Source: Flavobacteriaceae bacterium UBA2540
GTDB taxonomy: Bacteria > Bacteroidota > Bacteroidia > Flavobacteriales > Flavobacteriaceae
Assembly (NCBI GenBank): GCA_002340765.1
Contig: DDMS01000041.1
Location: 502-60,637 of the forward strand
Length of the DNA: 60,136 nt
Direction: 5' to 3'
A program made the translations under genes and the position numbers. The notes under the pieces are model-generated. The model worked only from the letters and a program-made list of their open reading frames with translations, was not told the origin of the DNA and did no database searches. This document shows, one piece after another, positions 26,380-35,329 of the stretch (position 1 is its first letter; each line of letters begins with the position of its first letter).

Positions 26380-28208
26380 TGAAGCATTTTAAGGATATTC
26401 TAAAATACGAGAAAAAGTATCGAAAGTTTACATTATTAAACACTGTTTTCAACGTTTTTTATGCAATTTTCAACGTACTTTCTGTGTTGGCTTTTATCCC
26501 AGTTTTAAGTATCCTTTTTGAAAAAAATGAAAAAGTTACTAAAATTCCTGTTTATGAGGGAATTACAACTATTGGTGAATATTTAAAAGATAGTTTTTAT
26601 CATTTTATAGCTCAAAAAATAGCGAATGAAGGCGAACTAAAAACATTGCTTTTTATTTGTTTATTGACACTTTCATTGTTCTTTTTCAAGAATCTTTTTA
26701 GATATTTAGCCTCCTATTCAATTACTTTTTTAAGAACAGGAATTGTGAAAGATTTGCGTGATAAATTATATCACAAAATCATAGAATTGCCTATTTCTTA
26801 TTTTACAGAAAAAAGAAAAGGAGACATCATTGCAAGAATGACTGCTGATGTTCAAGAAGTAGAAACTTCTATTCTAACTTCGATTGAAACCATTGTAAGA
26901 GAACCACTTACAGTAGTAATTGCGATTGCTATTATGTTTTTTATGAGTGTAAAATTGACCTTATTTGTTTTTATACTTTTGCCATTTTCAGGATTTATCA
27001 TTTCATCAATTAGTAAAAAATTGAAAGCAAATTCGGCAAAAGCACAACAAGAAACTGGCACTTTTTTGTCTTTTATTGAAGAAACTTTGACAGGTTTACG
27101 AATCATCAAAAGTTTTAATGCTGAAAATGTGATTGAAAAAAAATTCAATATTTCTACTCAACATTTTAAAAATTTGATAACCAGTGTTTTTCATAGACAA
27201 ACATTGGCATCACCAATGAGTGAATTTTTGGGATCTGCAACAATTATTGCGATTCTTTGGGTGGGAGGTTCTGAAGTTTTATCTAAAACAAGTTCGTTGC
27301 AATCAGAGGAATTTCTTGGGTATATAGTGTTGTTTTACACAGTTTTAAATCCAATAAAACTCATCACAACTTCCTATTATAGCATTCAAAAAGGAGAAGC
27401 TTCTGCTGAACGAATTATGCAAATTTTACACACTGAAAACAGTATTAAAGATTTGCCAAATGCCATTCATAAAGTCGATTTTACCGACGAAATATCTTTT
27501 CAAAATATTTCTTTTAAATACAGGAAAGAATTCGTTTTACAAGATTTTTCTTTGACTATCAAAAAAGGTCAAACTGTTGCTTTGGTTGGACAATCTGGAA
27601 GTGGAAAATCGACATTAGCCAACTTGATTACCCGTTTTTATGATGTTGACAAAGGAACTGTTTTGATAGATGGTATTGACATTAAACAAATGACTGTCAA
27701 ATCGTTACGTGGATTAATGGGAATTGTATCGCAAGAATCTATTTTGTTTAATGACACGATTGCTAACAACATCAAATTAGGTGCGCAAGAAGCTTCTGAA
27801 GATGCCATTTTAGAAGCCTCAAAAATTGCAAATGCGCTGGAATTTATTGAAAATTTACCTCAAAAATTTGACACCAATATTGGTGATAGTGGCAATACAC
27901 TTTCTGGCGGACAAAAACAACGTTTATCCATTGCAAGAGCCGTTTTGAAGAATCCACCCATCATGATTTTGGATGAAGCAACCTCAGCATTAGATACAGA
28001 ATCAGAACAATTAGTGCAATTAGCCCTTGAAAAAATGATGCAAAACCGAACTTCTTTGGTCATAGCTCACAGATTATCCACCATTCAAAAAGCAGATTTA
28101 ATTGTGGTTATGAAAAAAGGGAAAATTGTAGAACAAGGAAAACATGATGAATTATTGGCAAAAAAAGGCGAATATTTCAAATTGGTAACGATGCAAAGTT
28201 TAAGCTAA
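26379..28208 (+). CDS. ABC exporter, MsbA-like (membrane plus ATPase domains)
   Basis: A 609-residue half-transporter with six transmembrane segments in residues 18-330 and an ATPase domain from about 370. Walker A is GQSGSGKS (404-411), the signature is LSGGQKQR, Walker B is IMILDEATSALD and the H-loop follows in VIAHRLS. The EAA-like coupling region holds RKGDIIARMTADV. MsbA-type proteins flip lipid A or other lipids; given nearby glycosyltransferase and mutase genes, export of a lipid-linked glycan or lipid A is plausible. The stop region overlaps the convergent CCA-adding enzyme gene by 9 bases. Confidence 0.92.
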   Translation: MKHFKDILKYEKKYRKFTLLNTVFNVFYAIFNVLSVLAFIPVLSILFEKNEKVTKIPVYEGITTIGEYLKDSFYHFIAQKIANEGELKTLLFICLLTLSLFFFKNLFRYLASYSITFLRTGIVKDLRDKLYHKIIELPISYFTEKRKGDIIARMTADVQEVETSILTSIETIVREPLTVVIAIAIMFFMSVKLTLFVFILLPFSGFIISSISKKLKANSAKAQQETGTFLSFIEETLTGLRIIKSFNAENVIEKKFNISTQHFKNLITSVFHRQTLASPMSEFLGSATIIAILWVGGSEVLSKTSSLQSEEFLGYIVLFYTVLNPIKLITTSYYSIQKGEASAERIMQILHTENSIKDLPNAIHKVDFTDEISFQNISFKYRKEFVLQDFSLTIKKGQTVALVGQSGSGKSTLANLITRFYDVDKGTVLIDGIDIKQMTVKSLRGLMGIVSQESILFNDTIANNIKLGAQEASEDAILEASKIANALEFIENLPQKFDTNIGDSGNTLSGGQKQRLSIARAVLKNPPIMILDEATSALDTESEQLVQLALEKMMQNRTSLVIAHRLSTIQKADLIVVMKKGKIVEQGKHDELLAKKGEYFKLVTMQSLS

Positions 28209-29612
28209 AATCAAGCCTAAAGAAATCCCCTTTCGAATCATAAAATCATACGAAGCCTTATATTCATTGGGAATTTCTCCTTCCAAAATGGCTTCTTTAA
28301 TAGCTTCTTTGATGATTCCAATTTCTCTGCAAGGTTTTAAATTAAACACTTCCATAATTTCTTCACCAGAAATGGGTGGTTGAAAATTTCGGATATGGTC
28401 ACGCTCTTCAACTTCTTTGATTTTGGTTCTTACCAATTCAAAATTTTGATGGTATTTTTTAAATTTTAAAGGATTTTTGGTGGTAATATCAGCTTCACAC
28501 AAAGTCATCAAAGAATGAATATCTTCTCCAGCATCAAAAATTAAACGTCTTACAGCAGAATCTGTAACTTCTGAAGCCAAAACAATAGGTCTTGAGCTTA
28601 ATAAAACCATTTTTTGAACAAATTTCATTTTAGTGTTCAAAGGCATTTTCAATCTTTGAAACAATTTAAATACCATTTTTGAACCCACAAATTCGTGTCC
28701 ATGAAACGTCCAGCCTACTTTTTTACTAAACTTTTTAGTGGGTGCTTTTCCAATATCATGCAACAAAGCTGACCATCGCAACCAAACATCTTCCGTGTTT
28801 TGAGCAATATTATCAACAACCTCTAGAGTATGGTAAAAATTATCCTTATGTTTCTGACCTTCCACCTCTTCTACCCCTTTTAACGCAATCAATTCTGGTA
28901 AAATTTGAGGCAATAAATTGGTTTTTTCAAGCAATAAAAATCCAATAGACGGTTTTTTTGAAGCCAACATTTTATGCAATTCATCCACAATCCGTTCTTT
29001 GGTAATAATGCCCAATCTTTCTGAATTTTTGGCAATAGCTTTCAACGAATTTTCCTCAATTTCAAAACCCAATTGTGTTGAAAAACGAATGGCACGCATC
29101 ATTCTCAAAGGATCATCAGAATAGGTAATACCAGGATTTAAAGGTGTTTTAATCAATTGATTTTGCAAATCTTTCATTCCTTCAAAAGGATCCAATAATT
29201 CGCCAAAATTTTCTTCATTCAAACTCAACGCAAGCGCATTTATGGTAAAATCGCGTCTGTTTTGGTCATCTTTCAATGTTCCTTCTGAAACTTCAGGATT
29301 TCTACTTTCTTCAAAATAGGATTCCTTTCTTGCGCCAACAAACTCAATTTCAATGTCTTGAAAACGCAACATCGCTGTTCCATAGGTTTTAAAAACCTGT
29401 ACTTTTGGTTTATTTGGCAATAATTTAGACACTTGATTTGCCAATTCAATGCCACTACCCACAGTGACAATATCAATATCTTTTGCAGTCCCTCTTTTCA
29501 AAAAATAATCACGCACAAAACCTCCAATCACATAACTTTTTTGATTTAGATTTTCAGATGCTTTCGCAATAATGCTAAAAATTTCGTTTGAAATTGCTTC
29601 TTGATACTTCAT
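28200..29612 (-). CDS. cca: CCA tRNA nucleotidyltransferase with HD domain
   Basis: Adds or repairs the 3' CCA of tRNAs; needed here because the tRNA-Gly at 3793 lacks an encoded CCA. The class II nucleotidyltransferase head has GGFVRDYFLKR and the metal-binding DIDIV, then the ERxxxE-type region RRDFTINALAL, followed by an HD-domain (WSALLHDIGKAPT) that may give phosphodiesterase activity. Start chosen at 29612 (MKYQEAISNEIF), with an alternative ATG at 29633. Bacteroidetes members are of this HD-containing type with about 470 residues. A poly(A) polymerase is a less likely alternative. Confidence 0.93.
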   Translation of the reverse strand: MKYQEAISNEIFSIIAKASENLNQKSYVIGGFVRDYFLKRGTAKDIDIVTVGSGIELANQVSKLLPNKPKVQVFKTYGTAMLRFQDIEIEFVGARKESYFEESRNPEVSEGTLKDDQNRRDFTINALALSLNEENFGELLDPFEGMKDLQNQLIKTPLNPGITYSDDPLRMMRAIRFSTQLGFEIEENSLKAIAKNSERLGIITKERIVDELHKMLASKKPSIGFLLLEKTNLLPQILPELIALKGVEEVEGQKHKDNFYHTLEVVDNIAQNTEDVWLRWSALLHDIGKAPTKKFSKKVGWTFHGHEFVGSKMVFKLFQRLKMPLNTKMKFVQKMVLLSSRPIVLASEVTDSAVRRLIFDAGEDIHSLMTLCEADITTKNPLKFKKYHQNFELVRTKIKEVEERDHIRNFQPPISGEEIMEVFNLKPCREIGIIKEAIKEAILEGEIPNEYKASYDFMIRKGISLGLILA

Positions 29613-29668
29613 AATTTTCCTAAGAATTGGCAAATTTATTGTTTTATGTTCTTTTAATCCTTAAATCT

Positions 29669-29701
29669 TTTGATAAAATTGTGTTTACATTTGTATTTTT
29701 G
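29669..29701 (+). promoter_or_regulatory. Promoter upstream of the fucosyltransferase gene
   Basis: TTTG (29669-29672), 21 bases, then TATTTTTG (29694-29701): both Bacteroidetes boxes at the expected spacing. A second -7 match, TACATTTG (29686-29693), overlaps. The gene starts 26 bases downstream. Confidence 0.6.
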
Positions 29702-29727
29702 TCCAAATGCATATTTATGAATAAAGA

Positions 29728-30531
29728 ATGATTGTGGTTAGAATTCTTGGTGGATTGGGAAATCAACTATTTCAATACGCTTATGCCAAATCTTTGGCAG
29801 CAAAAGGCTATGATGTAAAAATTGACATTGCTGCTTTTAAAAATTACACGCTTCATGGTGGATATCATTTGGATCAATTTAAAATTGATGTAAAAACGGC
29901 TTCTCCAGCTGAAAGTTGGTTTGCAAAATACTTTTTCAATTTTCCGAAAAAGGAAAAAAGGTTGTTATTTCAGGAACGTTTTTTAAAACCACTTAGAAAT
30001 AAATACATCAAAGGTTATTTTCAAACAGAAAAATACTTTGAGGATATTAGACCCATTTTATTGAGACAATTTGTGGTAAAAAAGCAATTAGCGAGTTCTA
30101 CAATTCAGTATTTAGAGGAAATAACCATCAAAAAAAATGCGTGTTCTGTCCATATTAGAAGAGGAGATTATATTTCAGATGAAAAAGCTTCTAAAATTCA
30201 TGGAGTTTGTGACCTGAATTATTATAAAGAAGCCATCAAATTGATACGTGAAAAATGTGGTGAAGTTCATTTTTTTGTTTTTTCTGATGATATTTCTTGG
30301 GTGAAAAAAAACCTGAAAATTAAAAATGCTAGTTACATTGAACATCAAGTAATTCCTCATGAAGACATGCATTTGATGAGTTTGTGCAAACACAATATTA
30401 CTGCAAATAGTAGTTTTTCTTGGTGGGCAGCTTGGCTGAATCAACACAAAAATAAAATTGTAATTGCGCCAAAACAATGGTTTGTGAATAAAGAAAATGA
30501 AGTTGCTTGTGACAATTGGATCAAACTATGA
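29728..30531 (+). CDS. Alpha-1,2-fucosyltransferase (GT11)
   Basis: Transfers fucose from GDP-fucose to galactose of a surface glycan. Family GT11 motifs are clear: MIVVRILGGLGNQLFQYAYA at the start, HIRRGDY (142-148) for GDP-fucose binding, and the SSFSWWAAWL motif near the end. Length 267 is normal. There is no signal peptide, so it acts in the cytosol on a lipid-linked or LPS intermediate. It is co-transcribed with the GT25 gene (ATGA overlap at 30528-30531). No GDP-fucose synthesis genes are present in the window. Confidence 0.94.
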   Translation: MIVVRILGGLGNQLFQYAYAKSLAAKGYDVKIDIAAFKNYTLHGGYHLDQFKIDVKTASPAESWFAKYFFNFPKKEKRLLFQERFLKPLRNKYIKGYFQTEKYFEDIRPILLRQFVVKKQLASSTIQYLEEITIKKNACSVHIRRGDYISDEKASKIHGVCDLNYYKEAIKLIREKCGEVHFFVFSDDISWVKKNLKIKNASYIEHQVIPHEDMHLMSLCKHNITANSSFSWWAAWLNQHKNKIVIAPKQWFVNKENEVACDNWIKL

Positions 30532-31274
30532 AAACTTACAAAATATACTATATAAACTTAGATAAAAGTATTGAACGTAAGACTTTTATGGAAAATCAGT
30601 TTCAAAAACTGAAGATTCCTATCACAAGAATTTCTGCTACTTATGGTAAAGAATTGGATGAAAAACGGTTAAAAGAAACGAAAAGAAAACACTGTATTTT
30701 GGCTCATTTTCCATTTCCAAATGATGGAGAAATTGGAATTTGTATCACACATTTTAAATTATGGGAATTCTTATCTGAACAACCAGAAGATTTTTCGATT
30801 GTGTTGGAAGATGATGCGCTTGTTCATGAAGATTTTTTCAAAGATTTAGAAAAATTATTAGTAGAAATAACTGCCAACGATTTTTTGGATATTTCTGGTA
30901 AAAAAGGATTTTATTCAATGAAAAAAAACGAATTCATTACCCAATTTTTAATGCCTCCAGTGTTGATGATTGGACAAATTATTGGTAAAGAAGCTGCAAA
31001 AAAACTTACTGAAAATCTATCAGAATATTATGCCCCAATTGATGTAATGAAACAAGATGTGTATAAACACAAAGTGGCAATCTTCAACACAAATAAGCAA
31101 TATGTGAAAAGTGTGGATAAAAATGTTGGAGGAACAACGATTCAGCAAAAGAATTTACCAAAGCTACAAAAGATTTTAAGAGAATTCATTCGTCCTTTTT
31201 GGCAAATTTTAGCACTATTTACCTATAAATTACAAAGATGTTTTCGAAATTATCTTTTTTATAAAAAAGTTTAA
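30528..31274 (+). CDS. Glycosyltransferase family 25 (LPS-type)
   Basis: A 248-residue enzyme starting MKTYKIYYINLDKSIERKTF, the GT25 family opening, with KEL then EIGICITHFKLWEFL and the metal-binding SIVLEDDALV. GT25 enzymes add galactose or glucose to LPS core and related glycans. The start is ATG at 30528, sharing bases with the stop of the fucosyltransferase, so the two act on the same glycan. The carboxy end is basic and aromatic. It converges with the next GT2 gene, with a 4-base overlap of ends. Confidence 0.9.
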   Translation: MKTYKIYYINLDKSIERKTFMENQFQKLKIPITRISATYGKELDEKRLKETKRKHCILAHFPFPNDGEIGICITHFKLWEFLSEQPEDFSIVLEDDALVHEDFFKDLEKLLVEITANDFLDISGKKGFYSMKKNEFITQFLMPPVLMIGQIIGKEAAKKLTENLSEYYAPIDVMKQDVYKHKVAIFNTNKQYVKSVDKNVGGTTIQQKNLPKLQKILREFIRPFWQILALFTYKLQRCFRNYLFYKKV

Positions 31275-32026
31275 TTTTCTTTAATTCCTTTTTTCAACAA
31301 CCAAAGTTTTAGATATTTGGTATACACTCCGTAAGCTTGGGTTTTAGCGAAAATATAACCCGGAAAACCGTCTAAAAAACCCAATCTTATAAAATAATGT
31401 ATCACAAATCTTGCAGGAGGTTTTATCAAAAAATGATATAGATTCACTTTTTTACCTTTTTCATAAAATTCTTTTCCTCTTAAAGCTCCATAATGATTCA
31501 TTTTTGACATATAATGATCATAGTTTTTATAGGAATAATGTTCTATTTTATTTTTGAAAAACCCAAATTTCCCATTAGAAAAAATGGTCTCATGAACAAT
31601 TCCTCGATATTTACAGCTGTCTTTTAAAAACAATCGAACAACTTTATCTCTCTGACATCCACCATAATTTATTTTTTTTCCACAGAAATAAAAGGTTCTT
31701 TTTACAAAAAATCCAACAAAACCTTGCGGATTTTTAACGGCTTCTAAAATTTCTTTTTCAACTTCAGGAGTTACGCGTTCATCAGCATCTAAAATATAAA
31801 TCCAAGAATGTCTTGCTTGTTCAATCGCAAAATTTTTTTGAGATGAAAAATCATCAAACTTTCGCTTGATGATTTTTACATCAAATTGTGCTGCAATTTC
31901 CAGCGTTTTATCAATACTAAAGGAATCAATGACAATAATTTCATCAGCAAAACTGACAGATTTTATAGCCTCTGAAATATGAATTTCTTCATTGAGCGTT
32001 GGAATAATTGCAGTTATTTTAGTCAT
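31271..32026 (-). CDS. Glycosyltransferase family 2, LPS core type (WaaE/KdtX-like)
   Basis: A 251-residue GT-A enzyme with ITAIIPTLNEEIHISEAI, EIIVIDSFSIDKT, the metal-binding ILDADERVTPE and a membrane-facing carboxy half with IVHETIFS. The family adds heptose or glucose to inner core LPS. It lies on the opposite strand to the fucosyltransferase/GT25 pair and 9 bases downstream of dapD on the same strand, with which it may be co-transcribed. Donor and acceptor are unknown. Confidence 0.9.
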   Translation of the reverse strand: MTKITAIIPTLNEEIHISEAIKSVSFADEIIVIDSFSIDKTLEIAAQFDVKIIKRKFDDFSSQKNFAIEQARHSWIYILDADERVTPEVEKEILEAVKNPQGFVGFFVKRTFYFCGKKINYGGCQRDKVVRLFLKDSCKYRGIVHETIFSNGKFGFFKNKIEHYSYKNYDHYMSKMNHYGALRGKEFYEKGKKVNLYHFLIKPPARFVIHYFIRLGFLDGFPGYIFAKTQAYGVYTKYLKLWLLKKGIKEN

Positions 32027-32035
32027 TATTAGGTA

Positions 32036-32851
32036 TTAAACAGCCACATCATATTCGCGTAAAGCGTCGTTTAATGAGGTCTTTTGATTGGTACTTTCTT
32101 TTCTTTTTCCGATAATTAATGCACAAGGAACTTGATATTCTCCTGCTGCAAATTTTTTAGTATAACTTCCTGGAATCACCACAGATCTTGCAGGAACAAC
32201 TCCTTTCATTTCAATGGGTTTATCACCAGTTACATCAATAATTTTTGTACTCATGGTCAACACAACATTAGCTCCCAAAACAGCTTCTTTTCCAACTCTA
32301 ACTCCCTCAACCACAATACATCTTGAACCGATAAAAGCACCATCTTCAATAATCACTGGGGCAGCTTGCAAAGGTTCTAAAACACCACCAATTCCAACTC
32401 CCCCAGACAAATGCACGTTTTTACCAATTTGCGCACAAGAACCCACTGTAGCCCAGGTATCAACCATGGTTCCCTCATCAACATAAGCTCCTATATTAAC
32501 ATAACTTGGCATTAATATTGTACCAGCAGAAATAAAAGCGCCATGTCTTGCCACGGCATTTGGAACTACTCTAATCCCTCTTTCTGCATAATTTCTTTTT
32601 AATGGAATTTTGTCATGATATTCAAAAATTCCAACTTCAAAAGTTTCCATTTTTTGAATCGGAAAATACAAAACCACTGCTTTTTTTACCCATTCATTTA
32701 CTTGCCATCCATCAGCAATTGGCTCAGCGACTCTGAGTTCGCCTTTATCCAATAAATCAACAACTTGTCTGATGGTTTTTATGGTGATTTCTTCTTTCAA
32801 TAGTGCTCTGTCGTCCCAAGCAGCTTCAATTATGTTTCTAATTTCTTTCAT
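32036..32851 (-). CDS. dapD: Tetrahydrodipicolinate N-succinyltransferase DapD
   Basis: Succinylates tetrahydrodipicolinate in lysine and diaminopimelate synthesis, feeding peptidoglycan. Start chosen at 32851 (MKEIRNIIEAAWDDR), the usual family opening; an ATG at 32890 adds 13 residues. The middle is a left-handed beta helix of hexapeptide repeats (VNIGAYVDEGTMVDTWATVG, IEDGAFIGSRCIV). The product is 271 residues, the family norm. dapB, another enzyme of the pathway, is at 44182-44883. Confidence 0.95.
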   Translation of the reverse strand: MKEIRNIIEAAWDDRALLKEEITIKTIRQVVDLLDKGELRVAEPIADGWQVNEWVKKAVVLYFPIQKMETFEVGIFEYHDKIPLKRNYAERGIRVVPNAVARHGAFISAGTILMPSYVNIGAYVDEGTMVDTWATVGSCAQIGKNVHLSGGVGIGGVLEPLQAAPVIIEDGAFIGSRCIVVEGVRVGKEAVLGANVVLTMSTKIIDVTGDKPIEMKGVVPARSVVIPGSYTKKFAAGEYQVPCALIIGKRKESTNQKTSLNDALREYDVAV

Positions 32852-32972
32852 TTTTAAAATTAATTTTTGCAAATATAGACTGATTGTCAAAAACTAAAAG
32901 CGAATATACACTTTTTAAACAGATTATTTTGGGTTGTTTAATTTCGTATTTTTGTAAAAAGTAAAGATCCAA

Positions 32973-33383
32973 ATGGGAAGAGTTTTAGCAATCGATTTTG
33001 GAAAAGTACGCACAGGAATTGCAGTTACTGATGAATTGCGAATTATTGCATCAGGATTGACGACTGTAAATACGGATGTTTTAATTCCATTTTTAAAAGA
33101 GTATTGTTTTAAGGAAAAAGTAGATTTATTTTTGGTAGGAAAACCCAAACAAATGAACAATACTGAAAGTGAAAGTGAGGCTTTTATTGTACCTTTTTTA
33201 TTAACATTATCCAAAGAAATTCCTACGATTCCTATCGAGAGAGTTGACGAACGGTTTACATCAAAAATGGCTGTTCAAACAATGATTGCTGGGGGATTAA
33301 AGAAAAAACAACGCAGTAACAAAGCTTTGGTTGACGAAATAAGTGCTACCATTATTTTGCAGTCCTATTTATATAGTTCTTAA
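32973..33383 (+). CDS. ruvX: Putative Holliday junction resolvase RuvX (YqgF)
   Basis: A 136-residue RNase H-fold protein of the YqgF family, linked to 16S pre-rRNA 5' end processing in E. coli. The first strand has MGRVLAIDFGKVRTGIAVTD (catalytic Asp8), followed by VGKPKQMNNTESE, VDERFTS and the final acidic DEISATIILQ. Length is normal. Upstream, TATTTTTG at 32947-32954 is a candidate -7 box. It precedes def on the same strand after 66 bases. Confidence 0.93.
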   Translation: MGRVLAIDFGKVRTGIAVTDELRIIASGLTTVNTDVLIPFLKEYCFKEKVDLFLVGKPKQMNNTESESEAFIVPFLLTLSKEIPTIPIERVDERFTSKMAVQTMIAGGLKKKQRSNKALVDEISATIILQSYLYSS

Positions 33384-33395
33384 AAAACTGATAAA

Positions 33396-33428
33396 ATTGG
33401 TATTTAGAAATTCTAATTTGTACTTTTG
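33396..33428 (+). promoter_or_regulatory. Putative promoter of def
   Basis: ATTG (33396-33399), 21 bases, then TACTTTTG (33421-33428), fitting the Bacteroidetes -33/-7 pattern; def starts 21 bases downstream. Confidence 0.55.
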
Positions 33429-33449
33429 CCAGCGTAAAAAAATTAAAAA

Positions 33450-34031
33450 ATGATTCTACCGATAGTTGCTTACGGAGATGTTGTTCTAAGAAAAAAAGGA
33501 GAAATTATAGACAAAAAATATCCTGGTTTAAAAGAATTGATTGCGAATATGAAAGAAACCATGCACAACGCATCTGGTGTTGGATTGGCGGCCCAACAAA
33601 TTGGAAAAGCCATTCGTTTGTTTGTGATTGATGCAACTCCTTTCGGAGAAGATGAAGATTTGGATGAAGAAGAAAGAATTATTTTGAAAGACTTTAAACG
33701 CGTTTTTATCAATGCTAAAATCATCTCAGAAGAAGGAGAAGAATGGGCTTTTAATGAAGGATGTTTGAGTATTCCGGATGTAAGACAAGAAGTTTACAGA
33801 AAATCAATCATTACAATCGAATATTTAGATGAGGATTTTAATAAAAAATCCGAAGTTTTAAATGGTTTGGCTGCGCGCGTTTTTCAACACGAATATGATC
33901 ATATTGAAGGAATTCTATTTACTGATAGAATTTCTACACTCAAAAAAAGACTCATTAAGAAGAAATTAGAAAATATTTCTAAAGGAAAAATAGAAACTGA
34001 TTATAAAATGCGTTTTCCTAAATTAAAATAG
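33450..34031 (+). CDS. def: Peptide deformylase
   Basis: Metalloenzyme that removes the formyl group from new polypeptides. All three motifs are present: GVGLAAQQ (43-50), EGCLSIP (103-109, metal ligand Cys105) and QHEYDH (145-150, ligands His146 and His150 with catalytic Glu147). Between the first two lies an acidic insert (PFGEDEDLDEEERI) common in Bacteroidetes forms. Followed by the DUF5606 gene and mazG on the same strand, a typical flavobacterial order. Confidence 0.96.
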   Translation: MILPIVAYGDVVLRKKGEIIDKKYPGLKELIANMKETMHNASGVGLAAQQIGKAIRLFVIDATPFGEDEDLDEEERIILKDFKRVFINAKIISEEGEEWAFNEGCLSIPDVRQEVYRKSIITIEYLDEDFNKKSEVLNGLAARVFQHEYDHIEGILFTDRISTLKKRLIKKKLENISKGKIETDYKMRFPKLK

Positions 34032-34057
34032 TTAATTTAAACGACAAAAATACTCGC

Positions 34058-34468
34058 ATGGAATTTAACAAAATTATTGCTGTTACTGGCAAACCTGGAT
34101 TATTTCAGGTAATTTCACAATCAAAAAATGCCATTATTGTAGAATCACTAATTGATAAAAAAAGACTGGCAATCAATGCAACTCAAAATGTGAGTTTGTT
34201 AGAAAATATTGCCATTTATACCTATGAAGAAGATTTGCCTCTGTTATCAGTTTTCAAATTAATCAATGAAAAAACTGAAGGCAAAGAAGCCATTTCACAC
34301 AAAGAAAGCGATAAAAAATTAGAAACTTTTTTTGCAGAAGTTTTACCAAATTATGATGCTGAAAGAGTATATATCTCAAATATCAAAAAAGTGATTCAAT
34401 GGTTTAATGATTTAATAAAATCAGGAATAGATTTTACTGCTATTGAAAATAAAAAGCAGGAAGCATAG
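34058..34468 (+). CDS. DUF5606 protein
   Basis: A 136-residue cytosolic protein. It starts MEFNKIIAVTGKPGLFQVIS, then has a small beta-barrel-like segment (AIIVESLIDKKRLAINATQN), and a helical carboxy half with KLETFFAEVLPNYDAERVYI. This matches DUF5606, a Bacteroidetes family without known function, typically next to def and mazG, as here. The amino part resembles small RNA-binding barrels, but this is only a fold guess. Confidence 0.87.
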   Translation: MEFNKIIAVTGKPGLFQVISQSKNAIIVESLIDKKRLAINATQNVSLLENIAIYTYEEDLPLLSVFKLINEKTEGKEAISHKESDKKLETFFAEVLPNYDAERVYISNIKKVIQWFNDLIKSGIDFTAIENKKQEA

Positions 34469-34484
34469 GTTGGTTTTTAATTTT

Positions 34485-34548
34485 TCGTTGAAACTTTACA
34501 TCTTTGCATCTTTGAAACTTTTAAACTTTTAAACTTTGAAACTCTGTA
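34485..34548. repeat. Low-complexity spacer of CTTTGAAAC/TTTAAAC words
   Basis: The gap between the DUF5606 gene and mazG contains successive near-copies of CATCTTTG, GAAACTTTTAAACTTTTAAAC and TTTGAAACTCTG, like the spacers at 14247, 20999 and 23601. No function is evident. Confidence 0.5.
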
Positions 34549-34549
34549 A

Positions 34550-35329
34550 ATGAATTCAAGAAAATCACAATTAGAAGCTTTTAACCGTTTATTAAATATC
34601 ATGGATGATCTTCGTGAAAAATGTCCTTGGGATCAAAAACAAACTTTTGAAAGTTTGCGCCATTTAACGATTGAAGAAACTTATGAATTGGCTGATGCTA
34701 TTTTGGAGAATGATTTGCAAGAAATCAAAAAAGAGTTGGGAGATGTTTTATTACATATCGTTTTTTATGCAAAAATTGGAAGTGAAAAAAATGCTTTTGA
34801 CATTGCTGATGTTGCCAATTCGATTTCTGATAAATTAATTTCAAGACATCCACATATTTATAGAGATGTAAAAGTTGAAAATGAAACTGATGTAAAACGA
34901 AATTGGGAGCAATTAAAACTAAAAGAAGGAAAAAAGTCAGTGTTAGAAGGCGTTCCAAAAAGTTTGCCTGCAGTTGTAAAAGCTAGCAGAATTCAAGAAA
35001 AAGTTGCTGGAGTTGGTTTTGACTGGGAAAAACCTGAGCAAGTTTGGGAAAAAGTGCAAGAAGAACTTGCTGAATTAAACGAAGAACTAAAAATTGGAAA
35101 CAACGCAAACATCGAAAAAGAATTTGGTGACGTGTTATTTTCGATGATAAATTATGCGCGTTTTATTGGCGTAAATCCTGAAAATTCTTTGGAAAAAACA
35201 AATAAAAAATTTATCAACCGTTTTCAATTTTTAGAAAAAGAGACCAAAAAAGAGGGTAAAAAACTGTCAGAAATGTCATTAACAGAGTTGGATATTTATT
35301 GGAAAAAATCGAAAGAATTTTTTAAATAG
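34550..35329 (+). CDS. mazG: Nucleoside triphosphate pyrophosphohydrolase MazG
   Basis: A 259-residue housecleaning NTP pyrophosphatase with two MazG helical repeats. The first has the ligand-rich LRHLTIEETYELADAI (metal-binding Glu residues) and KKELGDVLLHIVFYA; the second has VQEELAELNEEL and KEFGDVLFSMINYARF. It hydrolyses (d)NTPs to monophosphates and, in other bacteria, lowers ppGpp or removes damaged nucleotides. Length and order after def and DUF5606 are normal. Confidence 0.95.
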   Translation: MNSRKSQLEAFNRLLNIMDDLREKCPWDQKQTFESLRHLTIEETYELADAILENDLQEIKKELGDVLLHIVFYAKIGSEKNAFDIADVANSISDKLISRHPHIYRDVKVENETDVKRNWEQLKLKEGKKSVLEGVPKSLPAVVKASRIQEKVAGVGFDWEKPEQVWEKVQEELAELNEELKIGNNANIEKEFGDVLFSMINYARFIGVNPENSLEKTNKKFINRFQFLEKETKKEGKKLSEMSLTELDIYWKKSKEFFK

